From Pseudomonadota bacterium (GTDB taxonomy: Bacteria; Pseudomonadota; Alphaproteobacteria; Rhizobiales; Rhizobiaceae), in NCBI GenBank assembly GCA_023457435.1, contig JAEWLS010000032.1, positions 1-64,000 of the forward strand: 64,000 nt of DNA, read 5' to 3'. Every line of letters begins with the position of its first letter. Within the stretch, counting starts at the first letter, position 1. A model generated the notes under the pieces. The model had not been told where the DNA came from. It worked only from the letters and a program-made list of their open reading frames with translations, and did not search any database. The position numbers and the translations under genes are program-made. Shown here one piece after another: positions 17,047 to 26,065 of the stretch.

Positions 17047-17754
17047 TCAGATCAGGCCAGCCCTGATGGCCGTAGCGATCGCCATCGCGCGATTGCGCGA
17101 CGACAGCTTGCGCATGGCATGGTTGACGTAGCTCGTGACGGTATTGGTGGCGACGCCTACGATCGTTGCGATCTCCTCGGCGGTCTTGCCTTCCGAGACC
17201 CAGCGAAGGCACTCGCGCTCGCGTTCGGAAATACCTGCCTTGCACGTCGCTCGCGTACGTTCGGACAATGCGGAAAGGGCGTAGGAGAGCGAGAGATGCG
17301 CCGCCGGCAGCGCCGTCGCCGAAATGGAACGGGGGCGCGCCGCCGAAAACAGCAGGGCATGGCAGGCGCCGCCCGATTTGATCCGGGTCGAAGCGATCTC
17401 GACATGGCCGTCGGCTTCGAGAAGAGTTGCCTCTTCGGCGTTTATGAAGGAGCGCCTGGCCGCCTCGGCTGCTGGCCGCCACAGATGCGCGGGCTGGCCG
17501 AAGAAGGTTGAGCGCGGCGCGTGCACCATCCTTCCGATCAGGTCGGGGCCGACCGCCTGGACGGTATCGTAGACCCAGTTGCTCGCCATGATGGACACCG
17601 TGCCGCCCGCGCCTTCCGGCGACAGGTCGACCAGCATGTAGCAGTCGGCGCAGACATCATCGCACAGGCGGCTCAGCAGGCGCGTGAGCCCGGCGCGATC
17701 GCGCGGCAGTCCGGCCTCTTGGGCATCGACACTGATGCGGGCGACGCTGTTCAT
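17047..17754 (-). CDS. visN: LuxR-family flagellar master regulator VisN
   Basis: A 235-residue LuxR-type regulator, partner of VisR. The C-terminal helix-turn-helix is clear (SERERECLRWVSEGKTAEEIATIVGVATNTVTSYVNHAMRKL). The N-terminal half (LCDDVCADCYMLVDLSPEG) is a GAF/autoinducer-type sensor with no obvious ligand. In Sinorhizobium fliF lies immediately upstream of visN; here the upstream side is a 217-base gap followed by a divergent surface-protein gene. Assignment rests on gene order and domain type. Confidence 0.85.
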   Translation of the reverse strand: MNSVARISVDAQEAGLPRDRAGLTRLLSRLCDDVCADCYMLVDLSPEGAGGTVSIMASNWVYDTVQAVGPDLIGRMVHAPRSTFFGQPAHLWRPAAEAARRSFINAEEATLLEADGHVEIASTRIKSGGACHALLFSAARPRSISATALPAAHLSLSYALSALSERTRATCKAGISERERECLRWVSEGKTAEEIATIVGVATNTVTSYVNHAMRKLSSRNRAMAIATAIRAGLI

Positions 17755-17971
17755 GTGGCCGTGCGAATCCTCTCATGTCCGGGCTCCTCGCCCGGTCCGA
17801 AACCGTCCGACTCTCAACTGATTACTTGGCCGGCGGACACTGATTCGCGCCGGTGATGTCAGGAATACGGTGACCGGAGTCGAGGGTCAAGAATCCGAAA
17901 CGTGAACGAGTCGTTTCGCCGCGCATCCTTTCTTAACCAGACATTAAGCATGGCGTTTCCATAACCGGCAG
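17755..17971. promoter_or_regulatory. Divergent promoter region, visN and large surface gene, with inverted repeats
   Basis: This gap must hold the visN promoter on the minus strand and probably that of the large secreted protein on the plus strand. Two inverted repeats stand out: CGAAACG (17896-17902) with CGTTTCG (17912-17918), 9-base spacer; and CTTAA (17932-17936) with TTAAG (17944-17948), 7-base spacer. They may be operator sites, but arms this short can occur by chance. Confidence 0.4.
17896..17918. repeat. 7-base inverted repeat upstream of visN
   Basis: CGAAACG and CGTTTCG form perfect 7-base arms around a 9-base spacer, about 140 bases upstream of the visN start and 55-75 bases before the divergent gene. 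This layout is compatible with a dimeric regulator site. No known consensus was matched. Confidence 0.35.
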
Positions 17972-20900
17972 GTGCCCTGGTCGGGGCGCGGCCCTGTTCG
18001 GGTCTGTACCAGTTGTGCGCGGCTTACGGCTCTGCCGATCGCTTCCAGTGGGGGATCACGCTTCGTCTTCAGGGCGAGCGGTGCGTCGGGGAAGTCGGGT
18101 TTGGGAGCCTGGGACCAAGTTGTCGGTCTGGCCGCGGCTACGCGGAAGCGCATCCGCGCGCGGCATGCGCTCGGCCGCGTGGCGCTCGTCGCGACGATGC
18201 TTTCCTCCTCCGCCGCCTGGTCTGCGCCGCTGGTGCTGTCGGATGTCGGCGCCCCAACGCAGGTTGGCGTCGGTCAAGGCAAACGCGCCATCTGGACGAA
18301 CGCCGGTACCGTCGGTGGAACGTCCGTCGACCTCGTCGCGACCCTTTCGACGGCGGCGCTCAACCACAACTTCACCACGCAGGGCAATCGCGCATCGGTG
18401 ACGTCGGTCGGCCAGGATCCGATCTGGATAACCTGGCGGCTGTTCGCAAGCGGATCGGGATACGACGTCACCACGGATACCGGCGGCACGCTCGTTGCTG
18501 CCGACATCCACGTACAGCTGAACGATGTCGACGGTCCGGCGAACGAAGAGGCCTACGTCCCGGTTTGCGACGGGTCGGTCGGCTGGATTCGGATCGAGCA
18601 GACCGCGACGACCGGGCGGACTTTCGGAATCGTCGCCGGTCGCCTCGACATCTTCAGCCTCATCGGCGACCAGAACTACAACAGCGAGCCGCGGTCGGGG
18701 GTGGAAGTTCTCTATCCCAACACCAGCACATTCAGTTTCGGGCGCACGGCGAACAACAACTTTTTCATCCGCGTCGACAATCCGTCCTACGCTGAATTCT
18801 CGACGTTCGACTACCAGTGCGCCGACCACAAGAATCCCGTCGCAAACGACGATGTCGCGCAGGGGACGATCGGGACCCCCGTCACCGTCAACATCCTCAA
18901 CAACGACAGCGCGGTAACCGGCAATCCCTCGGGGACGGCGAGCGAGTTCGCGCTCCAGTCGGTCAATCTGACAGCCCCCGGCGGCGCGACCGGCGTGCTG
19001 ACGGATACCGGCGGCGATGTCTACGAGTTCACGGTGCCGGGCCAAGGGACGTGGTCGTACGACGAGGCGGATGGAGAGCTCGTCTTCACGCCGGTTGGCG
19101 GTTTCACCGGCGCCGTGACGCCCATCGCCTACACCTATGACAACGCCCTCGGTTCCACCTCGAATGCAGCATCCGTGTCGATCGAATACCCGGCGATCGG
19201 CATCGTCAAAACAGCGACGAAGAACGACGAGATCGTCCCCGATGGACATGCTCAGGTCGGCGAGACGATCGGCTATACCTACCAGGTGCGCAGCATCGGC
19301 GCTTTGCCGCTCCAATCGGTCGCAGTCGCGGAAACTGCTTTTACCGGCAGCGGCGCGGCACCTGTACCTGCCTATCAGTCGGGCGATCTGAACGCCGACA
19401 ACAGATTGGATGCCGGGGAGACGTGGGTCTATACGGCGACCTACACGCTGGTTGCCGCCGACATCGTCAATGGAAGCGTCAGCAACCAGGCCACTGCGTC
19501 GGCCACGACAGGCACGACGCCGGTGAGCGATCTTTCCGACAGCTCGCATGCCGCGGACGGCGACGGTGTCGGCACCTTCGGCCCGGGTGCCGGCAATGAC
19601 GACGCCACCGTGGTCACATTCAGCAGCAATCCGATCGTCGCCGAAGATGACACTGCGCCTGCCACAAACGGCACGCTGGGTGCGGCGAACGTCATCGACG
19701 TGCTGGCGAACGACACGCTGAACGGCATCGCCGTGGTGCTGGCGGATATCACGATCAGCGTGACCACACCGGCCAGCCACGCCGGGGTAACGCTCGATAC
19801 TGCGACGGGATCGGTCAGCGTTGCGGCGCGGACCCCCGCCGATGACTACACGATCGTCTACCGCATCTGTGAAAACCTCAGCCCGGCCAACTGCGACAGC
19901 GCGACCGTTTCCATTCAGGTCGATGCGGGGGCCATATCGGCCGTCGACGACGTCGTCGCGTCTCCCGTCGACAGCGCGAACGCCCTTGCCGGCGTCATCA
20001 ACGTTCTGACGAACGACACGGTAGCCGGCGCGCAGGCGACCATATCGAACGTGAACGTCTCGGCGGTCGGAGCGCTTCCGGCCGGCTTCACCTTGACGAT
20101 GCAAGGCGCCGTGGACATCGCGCAGGGCACCAGCTCCGGCAGCTACAGCTTCAGCTACCGGATCTGCGAAATCCTCAATCCGGCCAATTGCGATACCGCC
20201 AACGTATCCATCACCGTCCAGAAATCAGTACCGGCGATCTCCGGCACGGTGTTCTTCGACGCCAACGGCAACGGGATTTTCGACGCCGGCGAAAGGCGCC
20301 TGCCGGGCTACCGGGTCGAGTTGCGCCAGAACGGCGTATTGGTGAAGCAGACCGTCAGCGCGGCGGACGGCACCTACCGGCTCTTCGATTTCACACCCGG
20401 CTCTGGATACGAGCTCATCTTCATCGACCCTGAGACAAACATCGCGGTCGGTCGGATTGCGAACCTGACGTTCGCCATCAACACGGTACTCGCCGATCAA
20501 AACCAGCCGATCGACCCCAGCGGGGTGATCTACAACGTCGCAACCGGTGCGCCGCTTGCCGGCGTCGTCATCGAGATGCGGACAGCAGGCGGCACCGCGC
20601 TGCCGGCCGCGTGTCTTCTGCCCGGTCAGCAGACGCAGACGACCAAGAGCGATGGCGGCTATCGCTTCGACGTGGTCGCCGGCGCGGATGCGCTGTGTCC
20701 TGCCGCCGAGACCGAATACCGTCTTGCGATCGTCACCTTCCCGGACGGGATGGAACCTGCTGTCTCGGTGATCGCACCACCGCAGAACGGTGCCCTCGAC
20801 GCGACCACCTGTCCGGTCGATGCGGTGCCGGGTGGCGCCTGCCAGCTTTCGGCCAGCGCCAACCCTCCGGCAGCCGGCGCTCCTACCCCGTATTACCTCG

Positions 20901-21943
20901 CATTCCGGCTTGCCGCCGGAGACCCGAACGTCGTCAACAACCACATCCCGCTGGATCCGCTTGCCACGATCCCGCCCAACGGGCTGTCCGTCACGAAACG
21001 CGCCGCAGTCGCCGTAGCGCGGCGTGACGAGGTCGTGCCCTACGTGATCGTCGCGGCAAACGACAACGGCACCGCCGCCGGCCCGCTGGATCTGGTCGAT
21101 CGTCTGCCGCCCGGCTTCGCGTACGTCGAAGGCTCGGCGCGTATCGACGGCACCTCGATGACGCCTGCCAGGAGTGGCCGCTCGCTCACGTTTCCCGGCC
21201 TCAAGATCCCTGCTCGCGGCCGCGTCGAGATCCGCATCTCCGCGCGTATCGGAGCCGACGTCGTTCCCGGCGAGCATGCCAACGAGGCATGGCTCGCAAA
21301 CCCGGCCGACGGAAAGGCCCTGACCCTTGTAGCTCGCGCCGTGGTGCGCGTCATGGCCGAGCACGTCTTCGACTGCAGCGATGTCACCGGCAAGGTGTTC
21401 GACGATAGAAACCGGGACGGCGCGCAGGACGAGGGGGAGCGGGGCCTGCCGGCGGTTCGCATCGCGACCGTGAACGGCGTCCTTATCACGACCGACAAGC
21501 ACGGGCGTTTTTCCGTTCCGTGCGCCGAACTGCCGGACCAGGCCATCGGGTCGAACTACATCCTCAAGCTCGATCCGCGCTCGCTGCCGAGCGGGTTCGT
21601 GGTCACGACCGAGAATCCGCGTGTTGTCAGGCTGACGGCCGGCAAGGCAGCTAAGATCAACTTCGGCGCCACGGCCGGGCGGACCGTGCAGATCGACATC
21701 AACGGCAAGGCATTCCTGCGCGACGCCTCGACACCGACGGCCGAACTGCTGGTGGGTCTCGAACAACTCGCGACGCTGGAGAACAAGCGCGAGGCTACGC
21801 TCACCGTCACGTACCGTGCCGCGGGCGATGCTTCGGCGCTTGTCGAGGCTCGCGTCACTCAGGTGCGACGGGTTCTTTCACGCATCTGGCGCGATGGCCG
21901 CGAGCAGTTGCCGTTCCAGATGCGCGTCGTCGGGACGGAATAG
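17972..21943 (+). CDS. Large secreted multidomain surface protein (CshA/DUF11/SdrD_B-like)
   Basis: A protein of up to 1323 residues. The true start is uncertain: a signal peptide (ALVATMLSSSAAWSA, about residues 71-85) implies that translation begins nearer residue 44-60, for example at the TTG at 18101. After an N-terminal beta-rich domain comes a CshA-type repeat (about 290-410, beginning PVANDDVAQGTIGTPVTVNI). A DUF11-like segment follows (IVKTATKNDEIVPD), then two similar Ig-like repeats containing YRICEN/EILNPANCD. An SdrD_B-like domain (SGTVFFDANGNGIFDAGERRLPG), a carboxypeptidase-regulatory-like domain, another DUF11 and a final SdrD_B-like domain (GKVFDDRNRDGAQDEGERGLP) complete it. 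The D/N-rich loops suggest calcium binding. No LPXTG or RTX repeat is seen. It is separated by one base from the barrel gene. Confidence 0.8.
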   Translation: MPWSGRGPVRVCTSCARLTALPIASSGGSRFVFRASGASGKSGLGAWDQVVGLAAATRKRIRARHALGRVALVATMLSSSAAWSAPLVLSDVGAPTQVGVGQGKRAIWTNAGTVGGTSVDLVATLSTAALNHNFTTQGNRASVTSVGQDPIWITWRLFASGSGYDVTTDTGGTLVAADIHVQLNDVDGPANEEAYVPVCDGSVGWIRIEQTATTGRTFGIVAGRLDIFSLIGDQNYNSEPRSGVEVLYPNTSTFSFGRTANNNFFIRVDNPSYAEFSTFDYQCADHKNPVANDDVAQGTIGTPVTVNILNNDSAVTGNPSGTASEFALQSVNLTAPGGATGVLTDTGGDVYEFTVPGQGTWSYDEADGELVFTPVGGFTGAVTPIAYTYDNALGSTSNAASVSIEYPAIGIVKTATKNDEIVPDGHAQVGETIGYTYQVRSIGALPLQSVAVAETAFTGSGAAPVPAYQSGDLNADNRLDAGETWVYTATYTLVAADIVNGSVSNQATASATTGTTPVSDLSDSSHAADGDGVGTFGPGAGNDDATVVTFSSNPIVAEDDTAPATNGTLGAANVIDVLANDTLNGIAVVLADITISVTTPASHAGVTLDTATGSVSVAARTPADDYTIVYRICENLSPANCDSATVSIQVDAGAISAVDDVVASPVDSANALAGVINVLTNDTVAGAQATISNVNVSAVGALPAGFTLTMQGAVDIAQGTSSGSYSFSYRICEILNPANCDTANVSITVQKSVPAISGTVFFDANGNGIFDAGERRLPGYRVELRQNGVLVKQTVSAADGTYRLFDFTPGSGYELIFIDPETNIAVGRIANLTFAINTVLADQNQPIDPSGVIYNVATGAPLAGVVIEMRTAGGTALPAACLLPGQQTQTTKSDGGYRFDVVAGADALCPAAETEYRLAIVTFPDGMEPAVSVIAPPQNGALDATTCPVDAVPGGACQLSASANPPAAGAPTPYYLAFRLAAGDPNVVNNHIPLDPLATIPPNGLSVTKRAAVAVARRDEVVPYVIVAANDNGTAAGPLDLVDRLPPGFAYVEGSARIDGTSMTPARSGRSLTFPGLKIPARGRVEIRISARIGADVVPGEHANEAWLANPADGKALTLVARAVVRVMAEHVFDCSDVTGKVFDDRNRDGAQDEGERGLPAVRIATVNGVLITTDKHGRFSVPCAELPDQAIGSNYILKLDPRSLPSGFVVTTENPRVVRLTAGKAAKINFGATAGRTVQIDINGKAFLRDASTPTAELLVGLEQLATLENKREATLTVTYRAAGDASALVEARVTQVRRVLSRIWRDGREQLPFQMRVVGTE

Positions 21944-21944
21944 C

Positions 21945-24900
21945 GTGAAGCGACACACCCAGTCGACGCTGAAGACGACGGTCGCAGCGGCCACGCTGGC
22001 TGCAGTGCTCGGCTTCGGCAATGCAACATGCGCCGATGACGGTTCCGCCGGCTTTGCCATCACCGTTGACGGCGAGCGCATCGCCGGCGCCGCCGCGTCT
22101 AGCGGGGAGAACATCTTCGCCCGTGACATCCAGGTGAAGTTCGACGGGCTCGATATCCGCCCGCAACTCAACGTTTCCACGACCGACGCCCGCATCAGCT
22201 ACGCGGCGGGCGAGACGATCTCCTTCCTTGCGACACTGAACTATCCTGCCTGGGTTTCGCGCCGGGAGATCGTCATCACCGACGCCAGCAGCCGCAGCAC
22301 GCGGCCTGTCGCTGTTGTGCCGGTCGACCACGCCGGTCAGGCGCATTGGGCAATGCCTGCCGATGGCACCGAGTCGTTCGCCTATGTGTTGCGTGTTTAC
22401 GACGCGCAGGGCCGCTTCGACGAGACATATCCAAGGACGCTGGTACGCACGACCCGCCAGAACAACGCTCGGCATGCGGACAGCCAGCCGGTTGCTGCCG
22501 GCATGGCGGAAGATCGCACCGCCATCCGCAACATTCCGGTCTTCGGTGGTGCCGTCACGGTCTATGGCCGGGGCGTTTCCCCCGGCGAGACGGTTTATGC
22601 ACTCGGCGAAGTCGTTCCGGTCGACGACGAGGGCGACTTCGTCCTTCAGCGCATCCTGCCGCCGGGCGACCATCAGGTCGACGTGCAGGTGTCGGACGGC
22701 GCAAAAGGAGGCCTCGATTTCAGCCGCGCCGTGAACATTCCTGACAAGGAGTGGTTCTACGTCGGCCTTGCCGACCTTACCCTCGGGCACAAGTTCGGCG
22801 GTGGGCGGCTCATCGCCGCCGACCCGGGCGAGTATGACGGTGTCTACGCGAAGGGGCGGCTCGCCTTCTATCTCAAGGGCAAGATCAAGGGGCGCACGCT
22901 GCTCACTGCAGCGGCCGACACCGGCGAAGGGAAACTCGGCGAGCTGTTCAGCGGCTTCGATTCGAAGGACCCGCGCGGCGTCCTCGCCCGCATCGACCCC
23001 GACACCTTCTACCCGGTCTACGGCGACGACTCGACCGCGGTTCAGGACGCACCGACGGCGGGCAAGTTCTACGTCCGCCTGGAGCGCGGCGGCAGCCATG
23101 TCATGTGGGGCAAGTACAAGGCCGCCATCAACCGGTCATCATTGGTCCGAAACGAGCGCGCGCTCTACGGCGCCCAGGCGGTCTACCGTAGCGAGAGCTC
23201 GACCAGTTTCGGCGAGCGCCGCTTCGAAGCGGAGGCTTACGCTGCGCAGCCCGGCACGTTGCCGCAGTGGGACGTGCTGCGCGGAACGGGCGGCTCGGCT
23301 TACTTCCTCAACCGACAGGACATTTCGCGCGGCACTGAGACGGTGACGGTGGTGGTCAGCGATCCGGTCAGTGGGCGCATCCTGAGCCGCAAGCAGCTGG
23401 TGGCTGGCGAAGATTACGACATCAACTACCTGCAGGGCGTGATCGTTCTCAAGGCACCGCTCCATTCCACGGCGCCGGACGGTTCGCTCGTCCGGGACGG
23501 CGCCAACGGGGACAGCCGCATCGATCTCGTTGTCGCGTACGAATACTCGCCGCCGGCGGGTGCGGTGAAGGATTTCTCGTTCGGCGCGCAAGCGGGCGGA
23601 TGGGTCGGCGATCATCTGCGTCTCGGCGTGACCGGGATGAGCGAAAACGTCGGCGCCGCAAGCCACAGGATGCTTGGCGCGAATCTGCGCCTTCGCGCCA
23701 CCGAGGGCACCTATCTCGACGCGGAGTTCGCCACGACGTCCGGTCCCGGCTTCGGCCGCATGCGCTCGATCGACGGCGGTCTGACCGGGATTGACGAGCT
23801 GGCGAGCCCGAGCTCGCTTTCAGGCCAGGCGTGGAGCCTGCGCGGCGAACTCGACCTGGCCGACCTCAACCCGAAGCTCGATGGCGGCGTCAGCGCCTGG
23901 TACGAGCGCAAGAATGCCGGTTTCGCCAACATCGACCGTACCGTCACGGTCGACCAGCAGACCGCCGGCCTCGTCGGGTCGGTTCGGGTCGGCACGGCGA
24001 CCGAGCTGCGTGCCGGCTACGAGACCTACAGCGATGCCAGCGGCCGCCGCAGCGACAAGGCAAAACTCGAGGGCGAGCGCGCACTCGGCGAGAACTGGGC
24101 CCTGGCGGGCGGCCTCGCCTACTCGGATCTCGACACTCCGGGCAGGAGCGGCAGGACCGGGTCGCGGCTCGATCTCGGCGCGCGTGTCACGTACAAGCCC
24201 GACAACAAGACGATGGTCTACGCATTCGGTCAGGCCACCCTCGCCCGCTGGGGGGGCATCGAGCGTAACGACCGCGTCGGTGCAGGCGGCGCGCGCAAGC
24301 TCACCGACAAGATCGGCGTCGAGGCGGAGGTCTCGACCGGTACTTCGGGGCTCGGCGCGCTGGCCGCACTCACCTACGATCCAACGGCCGACGATCACTA
24401 CTACATCGGCTATAAGCTCGACCCCGATGCGCTGCGCAGCGGCCTGCGGCTCGATGGGGCCGACCTCGGCGCCATCACCGTGGGCGGAAGGCGAAGATAC
24501 AGCGATTTGGTCAACGCGTACGCCGAAAACAGCTACGATATGTTCGGCAAACGCAGGGCCCTGACCAGCGCATATGGCGTCACCTACACGCCTGACAACC
24601 GGTGGACCCTGGGGGGCGCGCTGGAACACGGCCGCGTCACCGATGCCAACGCGAGCGATCTCGACCGGAATGCGGTTTCGCTCTCCGGCGCCTTCAAGGA
24701 CGGGGACCGCTTCAGCGCCAGTGCGAAGGGCGAACTGCGGCTGGAAAGCAGCGAGGACGGTACGCGCAATCGGCGCACCTACCTCGCAGCAGGGACGGTT
24801 TCGACCAAGCTGACGGACGACTGGCGGCTGCTCGGCACTGCCGGCGCGCTGATATCGAACTCGGACCAGTCCTCCCTCCTCGACGGCAGCTACATCGACG

Positions 24901-25409
24901 CAAAGCTCGGCCTGGCCTATCGCCCGGTCGCCAATGACCGGCTGACCGCGCTGGCAAAGTACCAGTTCCTCTACGATCTCCCCGGTCCGCAGCAGGTGAC
25001 TGCAAACGGCACTGTGCTCGGTCCGGCACAGCGCAGCCACGTGTTCAGCGCCGATGTCAGCTACGACATCAACAAGCGCGTCACGCTCGGCGCCAAATAC
25101 GGGCTGCGATTGGGGGAAGTATCTACTACGCGCGCCGCCAATGAATTCACGCCATCCGGCGCCCAGCTTGCCGTGGTCCGCGCGGATTTCCATGTGCTCA
25201 AGAAGTGGGACGCCATGCTCGATGTCCGCATGCTCCGGACGTCTGAAACCAGGACTACACGCTATGGCTCGATGGTCGCGCTCTACCATCACCTTGGCGA
25301 ACACATGAAGGTCGGGGTCGGCTACAACTTCGCAAGCTTCTCCGATGACCTGACCGACCTGACCTATGACGATCAGGGCGTGTTCATTAATGCGGTCGGC
25401 AAGTTCTAA
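21945..25409 (+). CDS. Outer-membrane beta-barrel protein with N-terminal Ig-like domains
   Basis: A 1154-residue protein from a GTG one base after the preceding stop. The signal peptide runs to about residue 28 (ending ATCADD). Beta-sandwich modules occupy about residues 30-290 (one is GAVTVYGRGVSPGETVYALGEVVPVDDEG). A region typical of large proteobacterial surface OMPs follows, with TVVVSDPVSGRILSRKQLV and GEDYDINYLQGVIVLKAPL. The C-terminal 550 residues alternate amphipathic strands (LGARVTYKPDNKTMVYAFGQ) and end in ...VFINAVGKF, a terminal-F barrel signature. It is probably co-transcribed with the large secreted protein and may anchor or display it. No TonB plug was recognised. Confidence 0.78.
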   Translation: MKRHTQSTLKTTVAAATLAAVLGFGNATCADDGSAGFAITVDGERIAGAAASSGENIFARDIQVKFDGLDIRPQLNVSTTDARISYAAGETISFLATLNYPAWVSRREIVITDASSRSTRPVAVVPVDHAGQAHWAMPADGTESFAYVLRVYDAQGRFDETYPRTLVRTTRQNNARHADSQPVAAGMAEDRTAIRNIPVFGGAVTVYGRGVSPGETVYALGEVVPVDDEGDFVLQRILPPGDHQVDVQVSDGAKGGLDFSRAVNIPDKEWFYVGLADLTLGHKFGGGRLIAADPGEYDGVYAKGRLAFYLKGKIKGRTLLTAAADTGEGKLGELFSGFDSKDPRGVLARIDPDTFYPVYGDDSTAVQDAPTAGKFYVRLERGGSHVMWGKYKAAINRSSLVRNERALYGAQAVYRSESSTSFGERRFEAEAYAAQPGTLPQWDVLRGTGGSAYFLNRQDISRGTETVTVVVSDPVSGRILSRKQLVAGEDYDINYLQGVIVLKAPLHSTAPDGSLVRDGANGDSRIDLVVAYEYSPPAGAVKDFSFGAQAGGWVGDHLRLGVTGMSENVGAASHRMLGANLRLRATEGTYLDAEFATTSGPGFGRMRSIDGGLTGIDELASPSSLSGQAWSLRGELDLADLNPKLDGGVSAWYERKNAGFANIDRTVTVDQQTAGLVGSVRVGTATELRAGYETYSDASGRRSDKAKLEGERALGENWALAGGLAYSDLDTPGRSGRTGSRLDLGARVTYKPDNKTMVYAFGQATLARWGGIERNDRVGAGGARKLTDKIGVEAEVSTGTSGLGALAALTYDPTADDHYYIGYKLDPDALRSGLRLDGADLGAITVGGRRRYSDLVNAYAENSYDMFGKRRALTSAYGVTYTPDNRWTLGGALEHGRVTDANASDLDRNAVSLSGAFKDGDRFSASAKGELRLESSEDGTRNRRTYLAAGTVSTKLTDDWRLLGTAGALISNSDQSSLLDGSYIDAKLGLAYRPVANDRLTALAKYQFLYDLPGPQQVTANGTVLGPAQRSHVFSADVSYDINKRVTLGAKYGLRLGEVSTTRAANEFTPSGAQLAVVRADFHVLKKWDAMLDVRMLRTSETRTTRYGSMVALYHHLGEHMKVGVGYNFASFSDDLTDLTYDDQGVFINAVGKF

Positions 25410-25491
25410 ACCGTGAATGCCCGCTTGCCCAAAGGTGAGTGTGCGGTGCATCATGCGAATTCGAGCGATGCGACGATTCAGGGATCGGGAC

Positions 25492-26052
25492 TTGGCTGAC
25501 AATACAAGCGCGAACGAGAACTCGCCGCAGGAAGCACGCAAGTCCGGGCCGGGCGTAACCGCTCTCCCGCTCTCGCTGGTGCGGGTACGTGAAAAGGTGA
25601 TGAGCCATTTCCGTCACCTGCTGTGGCGCTACAATCTCACCGAGCCCCAGTGGCGGGTGCTACGCACCGTCGGCCAGTTCGGCGAAGTCGAGATGACCGA
25701 GCTGTCGCGCATCACCGCACTTCACCTACCTTCGCTGTCACGGATTGGCGGCGAACTCGTGTTGCGCGGCTATATCCGCAAGAGCTTCGTGGGATCCGAC
25801 ATGCGCCGCACCGTCGTGCGGCTCACCGAGTCCGGTACCCGACTCGTCGAGGCGGCGACCCCGGAGTGCGAGGCGGTCTATGCCGCCATCCGCAAGTCGA
25901 TCGGCAGCGAGAAGCTGCGGCAGCTGCTCGGCCTCCTCGCCGAACTCGAGTTGAAGCTTGGCGAGCTCGAACTGGAGTTCGACGATACTGCGCCGGACCT
26001 CCCGCTCGCGCCGGCGAAACCGCGCGGGCGTCCGCGCCGCTCGGTTGGCTGA
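25492..26052 (+). CDS. MarR-family regulator, HpaR-like
   Basis: A 186-residue winged-helix regulator. The core VREKVMSHFRHLLWRYNLTEPQWRVLRTV, then LSRITALHLPSLSRIGGELVLRGYI and DMRRTVVRLTESG, resembles HpaR, the repressor of homoprotocatechuate degradation, more than generic MarR. A TTG start at 25492 (giving MADNTSANENS) with GGGA upstream is preferred; ATG codons at 25453 or 25468 are alternatives. It lies 13 bases upstream of kynureninase on the same strand, so it may regulate that operon or the divergent aldehyde genes beyond. The C-terminal tail is basic (KPRGRPRRSVG). Confidence 0.82.
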   Translation: MADNTSANENSPQEARKSGPGVTALPLSLVRVREKVMSHFRHLLWRYNLTEPQWRVLRTVGQFGEVEMTELSRITALHLPSLSRIGGELVLRGYIRKSFVGSDMRRTVVRLTESGTRLVEAATPECEAVYAAIRKSIGSEKLRQLLGLLAELELKLGELELEFDDTAPDLPLAPAKPRGRPRRSVG

Positions 26053-26065
26053 CCGACGTGCCGGC

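Noticed and set aside
18056..20104. Minus-strand 682-residue frame antisense to the large surface gene
   Set aside because: Composition is Arg/Asp/Val repeats without domains; the plus strand has coherent surface domains.
23820..25541. Minus-strand 573-residue frame antisense to the barrel gene
   Set aside because: No signal peptide, domain or ribosome site; a codon-phase shadow.
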